A stretch of DNA of 47,736 nucleotides from Gammaproteobacteria bacterium. Its GTDB lineage: Bacteria > Pseudomonadota > Gammaproteobacteria > Pseudomonadales > Azotimanducaceae. The DNA is taken from assembly GCA_002690865.1 (NCBI GenBank), contig NZGG01000036.1:1-47736 (forward strand), written 5' to 3'. Below are positions 28,556 through 37,555 of the stretch, one piece after another (position 1 is the first letter of the stretch; each line of letters starts with the position of its first letter). A model generated the notes under the pieces. That model did not search any database. It was given only the letters and a program-made list of their open reading frames with translations, and was not told where the DNA came from. The position numbers and the translations under genes are program-made.

Positions 28556-29428
28556 TTAGCGACTTTTTTCTTCGATAATTCTCCAACCTTGTTCTTCCCG
28601 TTTTATACGAAGGACCTTCTTTGTAATATCACGGTATAAATTGGATCGATAGGTTTGACTGAAAAACACGTCTATCGTGTCCTCTGCTACCAGTTCGATG
28701 CGTTCATGGGAAATTTTTATATCGATGTATTTTGGCCGGGTTAAGCGATTACGCCTTAATACTTCCCATCCGCGCCGACTTATACTGTCTGTTATGACGA
28801 AGTCATCAGAATAGTTCGACAAATACTGTGGCACATTTTGTTCCGACCATGCTGCACCCCAAAGGTTGACCATTTCTTGGACCTCGGATCGAATTCTATT
28901 TGTGACCACTGTTACGGGAGCATAGGGATCATCCAATACTATTGGCATTTGTCGTTCAGGTATTAAGATGATGGAATTGCCCGCTTCTGCCTCTAGGACT
29001 TTAGAATTAAACGCTGGTCCTGGCTGAACTATTTCGCTCGACTTTTCGATTCTTTCGGACTCCACCAATTCGTCTAAGTTAGTTGTGATACCTGAAGAAG
29101 GTTTTTTGTTGGAGAGTCCCGGGACATCCATATGCTCAGATTGAGATGCTTTGACCAATTGATCATCAAGAAATATACCAGAGTAGATCGTTCCATCAGG
29201 CATTATCATCGTGCCCGAACCATTGCGCTTATCGTTTTTGAACTCACCAACAAATCGAGTCCCATCCTGCCAAAAAATAGTTCCTTTACCGCTTCGTTTT
29301 CCTTCTATTACTCCACCTACATAGCGAGTGCCATCCGACCAGACAAGTGTGCGGTTTGCGATCTCTGTAGCCGCTGCTGAGACTTTAAATAGTAAAACTA
29401 GGAACAAGATGGAAAAAAGCTTATTCAT
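28556..29428 (-). CDS. Secreted MORN-repeat protein with C-terminal NTF2-like domain
   Basis: A 290-residue protein with a signal peptide of about 20 residues (MNKLFSILFLVLLFKVSAAA). Three MORN repeats follow at about residues 28-95: W/GDGTRYVGG, DGTRFVGEFKNDKRNG and DGTIYSGIF. A Ser/Glu-rich linker follows, then an NTF2-like domain at about residues 175-290 (VNLWGAAWSEQNVPQYLS, YSDDFVI, WRIIEEKS). C-terminal domains of this kind occur in Cds6/LD-transpeptidase-associated proteins that work in the envelope, but no enzyme motif is seen. The function is unknown; an envelope or peptidoglycan-adjacent role is a guess. Confidence 0.75.
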   Translation of the reverse strand: MNKLFSILFLVLLFKVSAAATEIANRTLVWSDGTRYVGGVIEGKRSGKGTIFWQDGTRFVGEFKNDKRNGSGTMIMPDGTIYSGIFLDDQLVKASQSEHMDVPGLSNKKPSSGITTNLDELVESERIEKSSEIVQPGPAFNSKVLEAEAGNSIILIPERQMPIVLDDPYAPVTVVTNRIRSEVQEMVNLWGAAWSEQNVPQYLSNYSDDFVITDSISRRGWEVLRRNRLTRPKYIDIKISHERIELVAEDTIDVFFSQTYRSNLYRDITKKVLRIKREEQGWRIIEEKSR

Positions 29429-29528
29429 AGTGATCTCTAGTTGATCAGGAATCTTAGGATACTACATTTCTTGCTAGACCAATATCATCCTAGGCCTAAA
29501 CTAAAATTTAGGTTTCTATACGGCGTGA

Positions 29529-30302
29529 CTAAGAAATTTTTCTTGTGAATACCCATTGTTGCGAATTCGTTAGATCTGGGTTGAATTGGTATCCATCTGT
29601 ATTAAAATCTTTGATATCCTCAGGTCGATTTATACGGTTTCTGACAATAAACCTTGCCATGGCGCCTCGAGCTTTTTTGGCAAAAAAGCTCAATACTTTA
29701 TAGGAGCCTTTACTATAGTCCTTGAAAACTGGCGTTATAAGCCTGGCTGGAAGTAGTTCAGGGGTAACAGACTTGAAATATTCGTTTGAGGCTAGATTAA
29801 TTAAAGTCTTATTGCGGTGTTTGCTTAGCTCCTCAATGATTTCCTCGGTTATTTCATCACCCCAAAATGCATAAAGGTCTTTACCCCGTTTGTTGCTGAG
29901 GCGTGTACCCATTTCTAAACGATAGGGCTGGATTAGATCAAGGGGTCTCAGCAGTCCGTATAAGCCAGATAAAATACGAAGGTTCTTCTGAGCAAAATTG
30001 AGATCGCGGATGTTATAGGCCTCTGCCTCAAGCCCAATATATACATCGCCTTTAAATGCCAAAATGGCTTGTTTGGCATTCTTTAGATGGAATGGACGTT
30101 TCCATTCTTTATATCTTTGGAGGTTTAATTCCGCTAATTTGGGACTAATCCCCATAAGTTTTGTTAGGTCTTGCGGAGATTGCTCCTTCATTATAGTTAT
30201 TAGCTCTTCAGATCGCGCAAGCAGGTTGGATGAACTAGTTTTACTAGTAGTCGGTTTAGTTTCAAAGTCAAGTGTTTTTGCCGGGGATAATAAGGTTAAC
30301 AT
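29529..30302 (-). CDS. yaaA: Peroxide stress protein YaaA
   Basis: A 257-residue YaaA/DUF328 protein that lowers free iron and protects DNA during peroxide stress in E. coli. Family motifs are LTLLSPAKTLDFET at the N-terminus, AFKGDVYIGLEAEAYN, RILSGLYGLLRPLDLIQPYR and LINLASNEYFKSV. The length is the family's (about 258). It is divergent from bolA with a 160-bp gap that must carry both promoters. Confidence 0.95.
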   Translation of the reverse strand: MLTLLSPAKTLDFETKPTTSKTSSSNLLARSEELITIMKEQSPQDLTKLMGISPKLAELNLQRYKEWKRPFHLKNAKQAILAFKGDVYIGLEAEAYNIRDLNFAQKNLRILSGLYGLLRPLDLIQPYRLEMGTRLSNKRGKDLYAFWGDEITEEIIEELSKHRNKTLINLASNEYFKSVTPELLPARLITPVFKDYSKGSYKVLSFFAKKARGAMARFIVRNRINRPEDIKDFNTDGYQFNPDLTNSQQWVFTRKIS

Positions 30303-30462
30303 TTGTCAGTTGCAGCGTCTTATCCTAAAAGAAGAACAGAATACAAGATTTATTCATAGTGCGAAATAGACATCTAAGGATTGATATCGCAAACTTCTTT
30401 CATATACAAAAATTTTCCCCTAGTATCGACTTGACATTCGTTTCTCTGTGTTAGGAGATGAA

Positions 30463-30780
30463 ATGACAGTTCAGCAGGATATAGAAGAAAAACTTGCTCT
30501 TGTTTTGATGCCCAAGCACCTCGAGGTAACAAACGAAAGTATTAATCATAATGTCCCAGAAGGCTCTGAATCTCATTTTAAAATCACATTGGTGGCACAA
30601 GCTTTTGAACAAAAACGTTTATTGGAACGCCATAGAATGGTAAATAAGATTCTTGCTAATGAGCTCGCAGGTGCTGTCCATGCCTTAGCCTTGCATACAT
30701 ACACAGAATCCGAATGGTTTGACCGAAATGGAGATGCTCCGCTCTCTCCGCCCTGTAGGGGGGCTAGTCTGTTTGACTAG
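30463..30780 (+). CDS. bolA: BolA family protein
   Basis: A 105-residue BolA-fold protein. LALVLMPKHLEVTNES is followed by GSESHFKITLVAQAFEQKR, and the RHRMVNKILANELAGAVHALALHTYTE block includes the invariant His. BolA proteins pair with monothiol glutaredoxins in Fe-S handling and affect cell shape in stress. The ATG at 30463 has AGGAG 5-6 nt upstream; a GTG 15 bp earlier is less likely. A short Pro-rich tail (LSPPCRG) extends beyond the fold. Confidence 0.92.
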   Translation: MTVQQDIEEKLALVLMPKHLEVTNESINHNVPEGSESHFKITLVAQAFEQKRLLERHRMVNKILANELAGAVHALALHTYTESEWFDRNGDAPLSPPCRGASLFD

Positions 30781-30793
30781 ATATGAATATGGG

Positions 30794-31495
30794 ATGCTTG
30801 GCAAGTATGCATATTATCTGTCTCGCGAAGATATATGGTTTGATGTTAGGCGGCAACAACGGAAGACATTAGCAATCCATATATTATCAAAAAATAAAGT
30901 TGAGATTCGTGCGCCGCTAAAATGTTCTTGGTTAGAGATAGAGCAATTTTTGGGTCAAAAACTGAGCTGGATAATAAATTCTGCTCGCACGTATAGATTA
31001 GAGTCGCTAGTCCCAGCCTTGACATATGCCAGTGGCTCTAGGCATCGTTTTCTCGGTAGCTTTAGGCCATTGGTGTTAGTGCAGGGAAACCAGGCTTATA
31101 CCTCTCTAGATGGCGACAATATTGTGATTTGTTGTATGAGACCGAGCAGTGAAGATTTAGTGCGTAGGCGCTTGCATGCTTGGTATCGTCACGAAGCAGA
31201 GTCTTACTTGCCTCCTCGGATCGCAGCAATTAACTTGTTGTTTGGCGACAGAATCAAGGTTCCAAATCTTTCTATTCGGAAGATGAGGGCGAGTTGGGGC
31301 AGTTGTGACGGGAGAAGTAATATACGGATTAATTCATTGATTATGCGAGAGTCTCCTCGGGCTATAGATTTCGTTTTGGCTCATGAGCTTTGTCATCTTC
31401 GATATTTCCAGCACGATAAAGGGTTTTATGCTCGCCTTTCAGAAGTTATGCCGGATTGGCGAGAACTGGAGCGGCAGCTAACTAAGTGGGCATAG
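30794..31495 (+). CDS. YgjP-type zinc metallopeptidase (DUF45, M48-like)
   Basis: A 233-residue protein of the YgjP/DUF45 family. The zinc motif is HELCH (His197, Glu198, His201) with a further His207 in FQHDKGFY, and RKMRASWGSCDGRSNIRIN is the family's hallmark upstream of it. The N-terminal part is a beta-rich domain. I chose the ATG at 30794, 13 bp after the bolA stop; an upstream TTG at 30719 would overlap bolA by 62 bp. The biological substrate is unknown. Confidence 0.87.
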   Translation: MLGKYAYYLSREDIWFDVRRQQRKTLAIHILSKNKVEIRAPLKCSWLEIEQFLGQKLSWIINSARTYRLESLVPALTYASGSRHRFLGSFRPLVLVQGNQAYTSLDGDNIVICCMRPSSEDLVRRRLHAWYRHEAESYLPPRIAAINLLFGDRIKVPNLSIRKMRASWGSCDGRSNIRINSLIMRESPRAIDFVLAHELCHLRYFQHDKGFYARLSEVMPDWRELERQLTKWA

Positions 31496-31500
31496 GCTTA

Positions 31501-32148
31501 TTATTTAAGCAAAGCTTCGAGGTGTTCCCAAATTTGATGGAGTATTAACTCTTGTGCTTCTGGGCGAGGATGAAGTCTGTCGTCCTGAATAAGGTCGAAT
31601 GAGGTGGAAGCCCCATCGAGTAAGAACGGCAAAAACTGAACTTCATTATTTGTCGCGAGCTCTAAAAAAACGTTTTCGAACGCGTTTCTATATCTATAGC
31701 CGTAGTTATAAGGGAGAACCATCCCGACTAGGAGGACTTCACTACCACTGTCTTTACAAAGCTCAATCATTCTTTGGATATTCCTCTGAATTTGAGCAAC
31801 CGGATAACCGCGCAGACCGTCATTGCCTCCTAATTCTAGGACAACTATGCCTGGTTTATAAGCTTTTAATATCTTGGGTAATCTTGTTAGTCCTCCAGTA
31901 GTGGTTTCGCCCGAAACACTAGCATTGATCACTCTGTGATTATTGTTGTTTTCTCTAAGTTTTTGATTCAGTAAACTAACCCAACCTTGGTCATTTGTCA
32001 TACCATAGGCGGAGCTAATACTGTCGCCAAAGACTAATATAGTGGGATTATGATCTGGCTCTAGATCTTGGGCTATGACCTGAAAAGGACCAAAAATTGT
32101 TATTAAAAAGAGAACTAGGGATACGGTTATTAAAGACTTAGAAGGCAT
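31501..32148 (-). CDS. tesA: TesA-like arylesterase/lysophospholipase (SGNH hydrolase)
   Basis: A 215-residue periplasmic SGNH hydrolase. A signal peptide precedes residue 28 or so (cleavage near VIAQ). Block I is VFGDSISSAYGM with the catalytic Ser, block III is LELGGNDGLRG, and block V DDRLHPRPEAQ has the catalytic Asp and His. E. coli TesA hydrolyses acyl-CoAs, lysophospholipids and esters. Divergent pairing with the ybbA-ybbP ABC exporter is the same as in E. coli. Its ATG overlaps the ybbA ATG by two bases. Confidence 0.93.
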   Translation of the reverse strand: MPSKSLITVSLVLFLITIFGPFQVIAQDLEPDHNPTILVFGDSISSAYGMTNDQGWVSLLNQKLRENNNNHRVINASVSGETTTGGLTRLPKILKAYKPGIVVLELGGNDGLRGYPVAQIQRNIQRMIELCKDSGSEVLLVGMVLPYNYGYRYRNAFENVFLELATNNEVQFLPFLLDGASTSFDLIQDDRLHPRPEAQELILHQIWEHLEALLK

Positions 32149-32815
32149 GGTGCGAGCGATTGGGCTTCATAAGGTGGTTTCTACTGCCAATGGTGAACTA
32201 GAGATATTGAAAGGGATTGATTTAGAAATCAAGGCTTCTGAATCGGTAGCCTTAGTTGGTCCATCAGGTTCGGGTAAAACCACGTTATTGAGTCTTTTAG
32301 CGGGTCTCGACACAGCTAGCAAAGGTAAAATTTATTTAGGTTCAAATGAATTGACCGCGATGAATGAAGAGCTCAGAGCAATAGTTAGGGGAAGAGTGGT
32401 TGGTTTTGTTTTCCAATCTTTTCAGCTTCTAGGGAGTCTCTCTGCGTTAGAAAATGTTATGCTTCCGTTAGAACTCAAAAATTCTCCTGAAGCGAAACTG
32501 GTCGCACTTCAGCTTATGGATAAGGTGGGTTTGACCCACCGGTGTGCTCACTATCCTAACAAGCTCTCTGGAGGCGAACAGCAGAGGGTGGCCATTGCTC
32601 GAGCTTTTGCTTCAGCGCCCAAAGTGCTTTTTGCAGATGAGCCAACTGGTAATCTCGATACCGCTACAGGCCGTGTTATTATCGATCTTTTGTTCGAACT
32701 AAATCGTGAATTTGGCACTACGTTAATTCTCGTCACTCATGATAAAAAGCTAGCGCAACGATGTGACCGAGAAATAAATATCGATTCGGGTGAACTGATA
32801 GAAATGGAAACGTAA
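32147..32815 (+). CDS. ybbA: ABC transporter ATP-binding protein YbbA
   Basis: A 222-residue ATPase of the MacB/LolD type. Walker A is GPSGSGKTTLLSLL, the Q-loop is FVFQSFQLLGSLSALENV, the signature is LSGGEQQRVAIARA and Walker B is KVLFADEPTGNLD. The His switch is in LVTHDKKLA. It pairs with the YbbP permease that starts one base after its stop. The start codons of ybbA and tesA share CATG, so each gene's 5' signals lie inside the other. The substrate is unknown. Confidence 0.93.
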   Translation: MVRAIGLHKVVSTANGELEILKGIDLEIKASESVALVGPSGSGKTTLLSLLAGLDTASKGKIYLGSNELTAMNEELRAIVRGRVVGFVFQSFQLLGSLSALENVMLPLELKNSPEAKLVALQLMDKVGLTHRCAHYPNKLSGGEQQRVAIARAFASAPKVLFADEPTGNLDTATGRVIIDLLFELNREFGTTLILVTHDKKLAQRCDREINIDSGELIEMET

Positions 32816-32816
32816 G

Positions 32817-35327
32817 TTGCATTTCAAACTAGCACTTAAGCTTTTTTTGCGTGACTTAAAAGGTGGCGAACTGACCATACTAATTGGCGCCTTGGTCATA
32901 GCTGTTAGTACTGTCACGACTATTAGTCTTTTCGTGGACCGTTTAGAGCAGGCTTTATTTCGTGAGTCCGCAACTTTTATCGCTGCGGATGCAGCTATTT
33001 ACGCCCCTAATCCGATTGATGAAGCGTGGATAAAAAAAGCAAATTCGCTTGGATTAGACGATGCTAAAACTATAAGTTTTTTATCTATGGTTTTTAGTAG
33101 TAGATCACAACTGGTTTCCGTGAAAGCAGTTGGAGCAGACTACCCACTTAGAGGACAATTAAGTGTGACTGCTACCCCTTTCGAGAGTGGTTCTCCTGTG
33201 GGAAAAGGGCCGAAAAAGGGAGAGGTGTGGGTAGAGAGCCGTTTAATTTCAGCTTTAGACATTCTGCGGGGTGATAGCGTTGAGATAGGTCTTGCTAGTT
33301 TTGAAGTTGCTCAAATACTCTCCAGTGAGCCCGATCGAGCAGTTGGCTTTGAAAGTGCCGCCGGTCCCAGAGTAATGATGAATATTTCTGATGTAGCTTC
33401 TACTGGCGTGGTGAAACCTGGCAGCCGGGTGACCTATCGCTATTTAGTTTCTGGCGATGGAAATGCTCTTGAGGAGTTTGAACGCTGGGTTAGACCAAAG
33501 CTTGCTCAAAGTGAGCGATGGATTAGTATCGAAGATGGTGCAGAGGGGGTAGGCTACGCATTAAAGCGCGCAGAAAGTTTTCTTTTGTTAGGAGCGTTAC
33601 TAGGAGTTGTTTTAGCCGGATTATCAATTGCTTTGGCTGCGCAGCGCTATGCTTTGCGCCATTTTGATCATGTCGCCATACTAAAAACTTTGGGTACAAC
33701 AGTCAGAGGAATAGATAGTATTTTCATGATTATAATTTTTGCCCTATGTCTGATTGGTGGTTTCTTGGGGGTTTTAGTCGGCTTCCTCGCTCAAGCAACT
33801 ATAGCAGGGATCTTAGACCCATTGATGCCTGTCGAACTTCCAGCCCCTAGCTTCCATGGTATTGTGCTTGGGTTGGTAACGGGTTTTATATGCTTGTTTT
33901 CCTTTGCTTTTCCGCCCCTGCTTAAGCTTAGAGCGATTGAGCCTGTGAGAGTTTTTCGTCGAGATTTTTCAGGAACGACGGTTTCCGGTCTATTAACTTA
34001 CGCTTTTTCTGGATTCGGCATTCTTGGTCTGATGTACTGGTACAGTGAGAATATTGAATTAACTTTGTTCTTGTTTTCTGGTGCCATAATCGCATCTATG
34101 GTCCTCTTTTTTGTCGCTTATCTTTTGCTCCAATCAGGGCAATTAATGGGTATGGGCGCGGGTAGTGCATGGAGATTGGCGTTATCAGGGATTCAACGAA
34201 GAGGCCGCAATATTTCTTTGCAGATTCTAGTTTTTGGACTTGCAATTATGCTGCTTCTTATTCTTTTTTTGGTTCGAACAGCATTAATTAGTGAGTGGCA
34301 GGCAAGCCTTCCAAAAGATGCTCCCAATCATTTTGTGTTGAACGTTGCACAGATAGATGTAGATCCTATGAATAACCTGTTTGAAGAGAATAATGTTCGT
34401 GCAGAACCACTCTTTTCAATGACCCGCGGGCGTGTCATAGCAATAAACGGTGAACCGATTGTTGTAAAAGATCGCTTGGGTGTAGAGGAGTCAGCTAAAT
34501 CTAAAAGGGGCGCTAGAGGGCCTCGGTTTAGCTCTAATCGGAATTTAACATGGGCCCAATATTTGCCAAATGGAAACCGCGTTATAGATGGTTTATGGTG
34601 GGATTTAAATTACAGCGGGCCACCACTAGTTTCGATAGAGAATTCTATGGCTGAAAGAGGGGGTGTAAAGGTAGGCGATACGCTGGATTTTAAAATCCAA
34701 GATCAGATATTTTCCGCCCAGGTAGCTAGTATTCGGTCGGTAGCTTGGGACAGTATGCAACCAAACTTCTATTTCATTTTTTCGCCAGGGACTATAGGTC
34801 AGTTTTCGTCTACCTATATGACAAGTTTTTTTCTTGAGAAAAAGAATAAAAGTTTTCTCAACACACTACTTCGTTATTACCCGACGATTACACTTATCGA
34901 GATTGATGCGGTGATAGAGCAAATTACAAGCATTATTAAAAAGGTGACTTTAGCAATAGAATTGGTTCTCATTTTAATACTAGTTTCTGGAGCTTTCGTA
35001 TTGCTTGCCAGTATTCAGGCAAGTATGGATGAAAGATTCAGGCAAAGTGCTATTTTGCGTGCTCTTGGTGCTAGTCAAAGATTAATACTTTTTAGTTTGT
35101 TTATTGAATTTGCTTTCATGGGTGTTCTTGCAGGTATAGTAGCTACCCTAGGAGCGGAAATAACTGTGTTTTTTTTGGAATCCCAAGTCTTCGAGTTAGA
35201 TTACTCACCGCATTTGGTTCTCTGGGTGCTAGGGCCTCTGAGTGGATTATTCATCATAGGTTGTCTCGGCTTATGGGCCACACGAAAGGTTGTTGTGACA
35301 GCCCCTTCTAACGCGCTTAGACAATAG
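32817..35327 (+). CDS. ybbP: FtsX-like ABC transporter permease YbbP
   Basis: An 836-residue permease with two FtsX-like modules, in total about 10 membrane helices, and large extracytoplasmic loops. Membrane segments are seen near residues 20-40, 250-275, 300-330, 345-370, 400-455, 470-490 and three at the C-terminus (ELVLILILVSGAFVLLAS, FMGVLAGIVATLGAEITVFF and LVLWVLGPLSGLFIIGCL). EPVRVFRRD follows the first module. The start is TTG at 32817. E. coli YbbP is of similar size (about 804). The exported substrate is unknown; genomic coupling to a periplasmic lipase hints at lipids. Confidence 0.92.
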   Translation: MHFKLALKLFLRDLKGGELTILIGALVIAVSTVTTISLFVDRLEQALFRESATFIAADAAIYAPNPIDEAWIKKANSLGLDDAKTISFLSMVFSSRSQLVSVKAVGADYPLRGQLSVTATPFESGSPVGKGPKKGEVWVESRLISALDILRGDSVEIGLASFEVAQILSSEPDRAVGFESAAGPRVMMNISDVASTGVVKPGSRVTYRYLVSGDGNALEEFERWVRPKLAQSERWISIEDGAEGVGYALKRAESFLLLGALLGVVLAGLSIALAAQRYALRHFDHVAILKTLGTTVRGIDSIFMIIIFALCLIGGFLGVLVGFLAQATIAGILDPLMPVELPAPSFHGIVLGLVTGFICLFSFAFPPLLKLRAIEPVRVFRRDFSGTTVSGLLTYAFSGFGILGLMYWYSENIELTLFLFSGAIIASMVLFFVAYLLLQSGQLMGMGAGSAWRLALSGIQRRGRNISLQILVFGLAIMLLLILFLVRTALISEWQASLPKDAPNHFVLNVAQIDVDPMNNLFEENNVRAEPLFSMTRGRVIAINGEPIVVKDRLGVEESAKSKRGARGPRFSSNRNLTWAQYLPNGNRVIDGLWWDLNYSGPPLVSIENSMAERGGVKVGDTLDFKIQDQIFSAQVASIRSVAWDSMQPNFYFIFSPGTIGQFSSTYMTSFFLEKKNKSFLNTLLRYYPTITLIEIDAVIEQITSIIKKVTLAIELVLILILVSGAFVLLASIQASMDERFRQSAILRALGASQRLILFSLFIEFAFMGVLAGIVATLGAEITVFFLESQVFELDYSPHLVLWVLGPLSGLFIIGCLGLWATRKVVVTAPSNALRQ

Positions 35328-35481
35328 CTGAATTACTATTTAAGGGAAGCTTCTTAGAGTATGTTGCAGGATTTGAGTTGCGGATCGGAATCCCATAGGC
35401 TTTACGTAAATATAGCGTGCATACAACGATACAGTGAAATTAGATCTAAAGAATAAGGCTACGTAGCAAGGAGGGATTTGA

Positions 35482-36303
35482 GTGCGCAATAAACATGAGT
35501 ACTCTAATAACAAATTAATCAAAAAACTTCGTCGAGAGATGGGCAAGGCGATTAATGATTTTTCTATGATCGAGTCTGGTGACCGCATAGTCGTATGTGT
35601 TTCCGGAGGCAAAGATTCATATACCATGCTGGATTTACTCTTGACGCTAAAAAAACACGCGCCTGTAAAGTTCGATATTCTCGCTCTCAACCTAGACCAA
35701 AAACAGCCTGGTTTTCCTGAGGATATTCTGCCCGCATATTTCGAATCTGAATATGTGCCGTATAAAATTATAGAGGAAGATACATATAGCTTGGTCAAAG
35801 ACATGGTGCCTGAAGGTAAAACTTATTGTGGTTGGTGTTCTCGATTCCGACGAGGGATCATTTACAAATTTGCTCGCCAAAACGGATATAATAAGATCGC
35901 GCTTGGTCATCACCGCGACGATATCGTTGAAACGCTTTTTTTAAACCTATTTTATGGAGGTAAAATGAAAACGATGCCTCCAAAATTGCTAAGCGACGAT
36001 GGTGCTAATGTGATTATTAGACCGCTTGCATATTGTCGTGAAAAAGATATCACGCGGTATGCAGATCTAATGAACTTCCCTATTATCCCATGTAATCTGT
36101 GCGGTGCTCAGGAAAACCTGCAGCGTCAGACGATAAAGTTGATGCTCCAAGCTTGGGATGTCGAGCATCCCGGACGAATAGAATCTATTTTTCGGGCTTT
36201 AGGTGATGTTGTTCCGTCTCATCTGCTAGATGAAAAGTTGCATGATTTTGCTTCGATGAGCGCCTCTCAAACCCCTGAACTAGAACTTATTAACTTGAGC
36301 TAA
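35482..36303 (+). CDS. ttcA: tRNA 2-thiocytidine(32) synthetase TtcA
   Basis: A 273-residue PP-loop ATPase that thiolates cytidine 32 in tRNA. The PP-loop is [12 protein letters not shown], and the two Cys pairs that hold the 4Fe-4S cluster are in [13 protein letters not shown] and [28 protein letters not shown] is the family hallmark. The start is GTG at 35482 with AAGGAGG 8 nt upstream. TusA, a sulfur carrier, is encoded 450 bp downstream. Confidence 0.96.
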   Translation: MRNKHEYSNNKLIKKLRREMGKAINDFSMIESGDRIVVCVSGGKDSYTMLDLLLTLKKHAPVKFDILALNLDQKQPGFPEDILPAYFESEYVPYKIIEEDTYSLVKDMVPEGKTYCGWCSRFRRGIIYKFARQNGYNKIALGHHRDDIVETLFLNLFYGGKMKTMPPKLLSDDGANVIIRPLAYCREKDITRYADLMNFPIIPCNLCGAQENLQRQTIKLMLQAWDVEHPGRIESIFRALGDVVPSHLLDEKLHDFASMSASQTPELELINLS

Positions 36304-36390
36304 GGAAGTCAGAATGCTTGTGACGCCGTTTTCTGCGACTATTAATAGTATCTGGCTCATACAAAAATAGTCGGTGGGTAAGACGTAAAT

Positions 36391-36600
36391 ATGAAGATAC
36401 CATGGCAAGCTCTTAGTAAAACCGCCTTAGTTGGTGTCATCCAGGAGTTTGTGCTTCGCGAAGGTACAGAATACGGGTCTAAAGATACATCTCTAGATAC
36501 AAAGGTTGAGCAAGTTATTGAGCAACTAAAAGCAGAAAAAGCAGGTATTTTTTACGATTCGGAGCTCGGGACGACAACTCTTCAATCGCTTGAAACATAG
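36391..36600 (+). CDS. yheU: YheU family (UPF0270) protein
   Basis: A 69-residue protein beginning MKIPWQALSKTALVG, with the family block EFVLREGTEYG and then KVEQVIEQLKAEKAGIFYDSE. The length and both motifs match E. coli YheU. No function is known. Confidence 0.88.
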   Translation: MKIPWQALSKTALVGVIQEFVLREGTEYGSKDTSLDTKVEQVIEQLKAEKAGIFYDSELGTTTLQSLET

Positions 36601-36746
36601 AGTGACTTTAGAAACAATGATGCTAAGTTAAGTTTAATTAGAAAAGTTATGTGCGGTGAGTTTATGGTGTCGCTTCCCACTTAGGGAAAATCAGTTGTTG
36701 TTATTAGGTGATCGATCAGCGATTAGGGAATAAAAAAGGTTTATCG

Positions 36747-36980
36747 ATGGATCTGAATGTAGATGTTAAGATCGATGCGAAAGGGTTGCGTTGCCCTGAA
36801 CCATTAATGGTTGTGCGTAACAAAATGATGGATATGGAATCAGGTGAAATAATTATGGTGATAGCAACAGATCCCTCTACGTCATGGGATTTTCCAAATT
36901 TTTGTAAATTTCTTCACCACGAGCTTATTCATCAAGAGACAGTTGAAAATGATTATTACTACTGGATTCGTAAGGGGTAA
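36747..36980 (+). CDS. tusA: Sulfurtransferase TusA
   Basis: A 77-residue sulfur carrier. The catalytic Cys is in LRCPEPLMVV and the rest has the SirA/TusA fold (GEIIMVIATDPSTSWDFPNF). TusA passes persulfide sulfur to tRNA thiolation enzymes. The ATG at 36747 with AAGG upstream was chosen over a GTG 39 bp earlier; the earlier start would add residues absent from the family. Proximity to ttcA fits a tRNA thiolation cluster. Confidence 0.93.
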   Translation: MDLNVDVKIDAKGLRCPEPLMVVRNKMMDMESGEIIMVIATDPSTSWDFPNFCKFLHHELIHQETVENDYYYWIRKG

Positions 36981-37030
36981 ATTCAGCTCATCCTTCATTG
37001 AGTCACTCAAATCGCTTTTGAGGTAATACG

Positions 37031-37549
37031 TTGGAATCAGCTGCCGTCATTGTTATATTCGATCAACTATTTGGTGAGCGGTATGAAACGCATTTAATAG
37101 AAGGCGCTCCCGAGCCCTTTTATCATTATGTGCCCAAAGGCTATAGCAAGATCTTTTTTCGTTCCGATTACACATCGAGTGCGTTGCATGAGGTTGCGCA
37201 CTGGTGTATTGCTGGTCCTAATAGACGTCGGGAAAATGACTACGGATATTTTTATGTCGAGGATCGTAATAAAGAGCAGCAGCTCCAATTTCAGCGAGTT
37301 GAGAGGAAAGTGCAGGCGTTAGAATGGGTATTTAGTGTTGCTGCAAATGTTCCTTTTGAATTAAGTGTTGATAATTTTAACGATTTTGATCCTTTACCTT
37401 TTGGTCGAGAAGTACGGCTTTCTGTAATGACTCTTTTGGCAGACGGTTTATCTCAAAGAGCACTTAGTTTCGCAAATGCATTGTCGGTGGAGGTGGGTGG
37501 GAGAGAATTTCTAGCTCCGATAAATTACAAATTAATCCCAGTTCGGTGA
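37031..37549 (+). CDS. epmC: Elongation factor P hydroxylase
   Basis: A 172-residue EpmC/YfcM family protein. HEVAHWCIAGPNRR contains the metal-binding HExxH, with DYGYFYVEDRN following and VERKVQALEWVFSVAA next. EpmC hydroxylates EF-P after beta-lysylation by EpmA/EpmB in E. coli. EpmA and EpmB are not in this window. The start is TTG at 37031 with GAGG 9 nt upstream. Confidence 0.93.
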   Translation: MESAAVIVIFDQLFGERYETHLIEGAPEPFYHYVPKGYSKIFFRSDYTSSALHEVAHWCIAGPNRRRENDYGYFYVEDRNKEQQLQFQRVERKVQALEWVFSVAANVPFELSVDNFNDFDPLPFGREVRLSVMTLLADGLSQRALSFANALSVEVGGREFLAPINYKLIPVR

Positions 37550-37555
37550 TATAAG

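Noticed and set aside
28269-28586. Minus-strand open frame of 105 codons after the MORN gene
   Set aside because: TTG start inside the MORN gene, no ribosome site and no family recognised. It could be gene debris, so it is described only under the intergenic entry.
29495-29512. CCCTAAA-type 6-bp hairpin between the MORN gene and yaaA
   Set aside because: Stem too short and AT-rich, with no T run on the yaaA side; not enough to call a terminator.
35400-35440. Possible sigma-70 promoter before ttcA
   Set aside because: TTTACG is present but no -10 box at 16-18 bp fits well.
35340-35804. Minus-strand open frame of 154 codons
   Set aside because: Antisense to the start of ttcA, whose PP-loop and GTG start with AAGGAGG are convincing.
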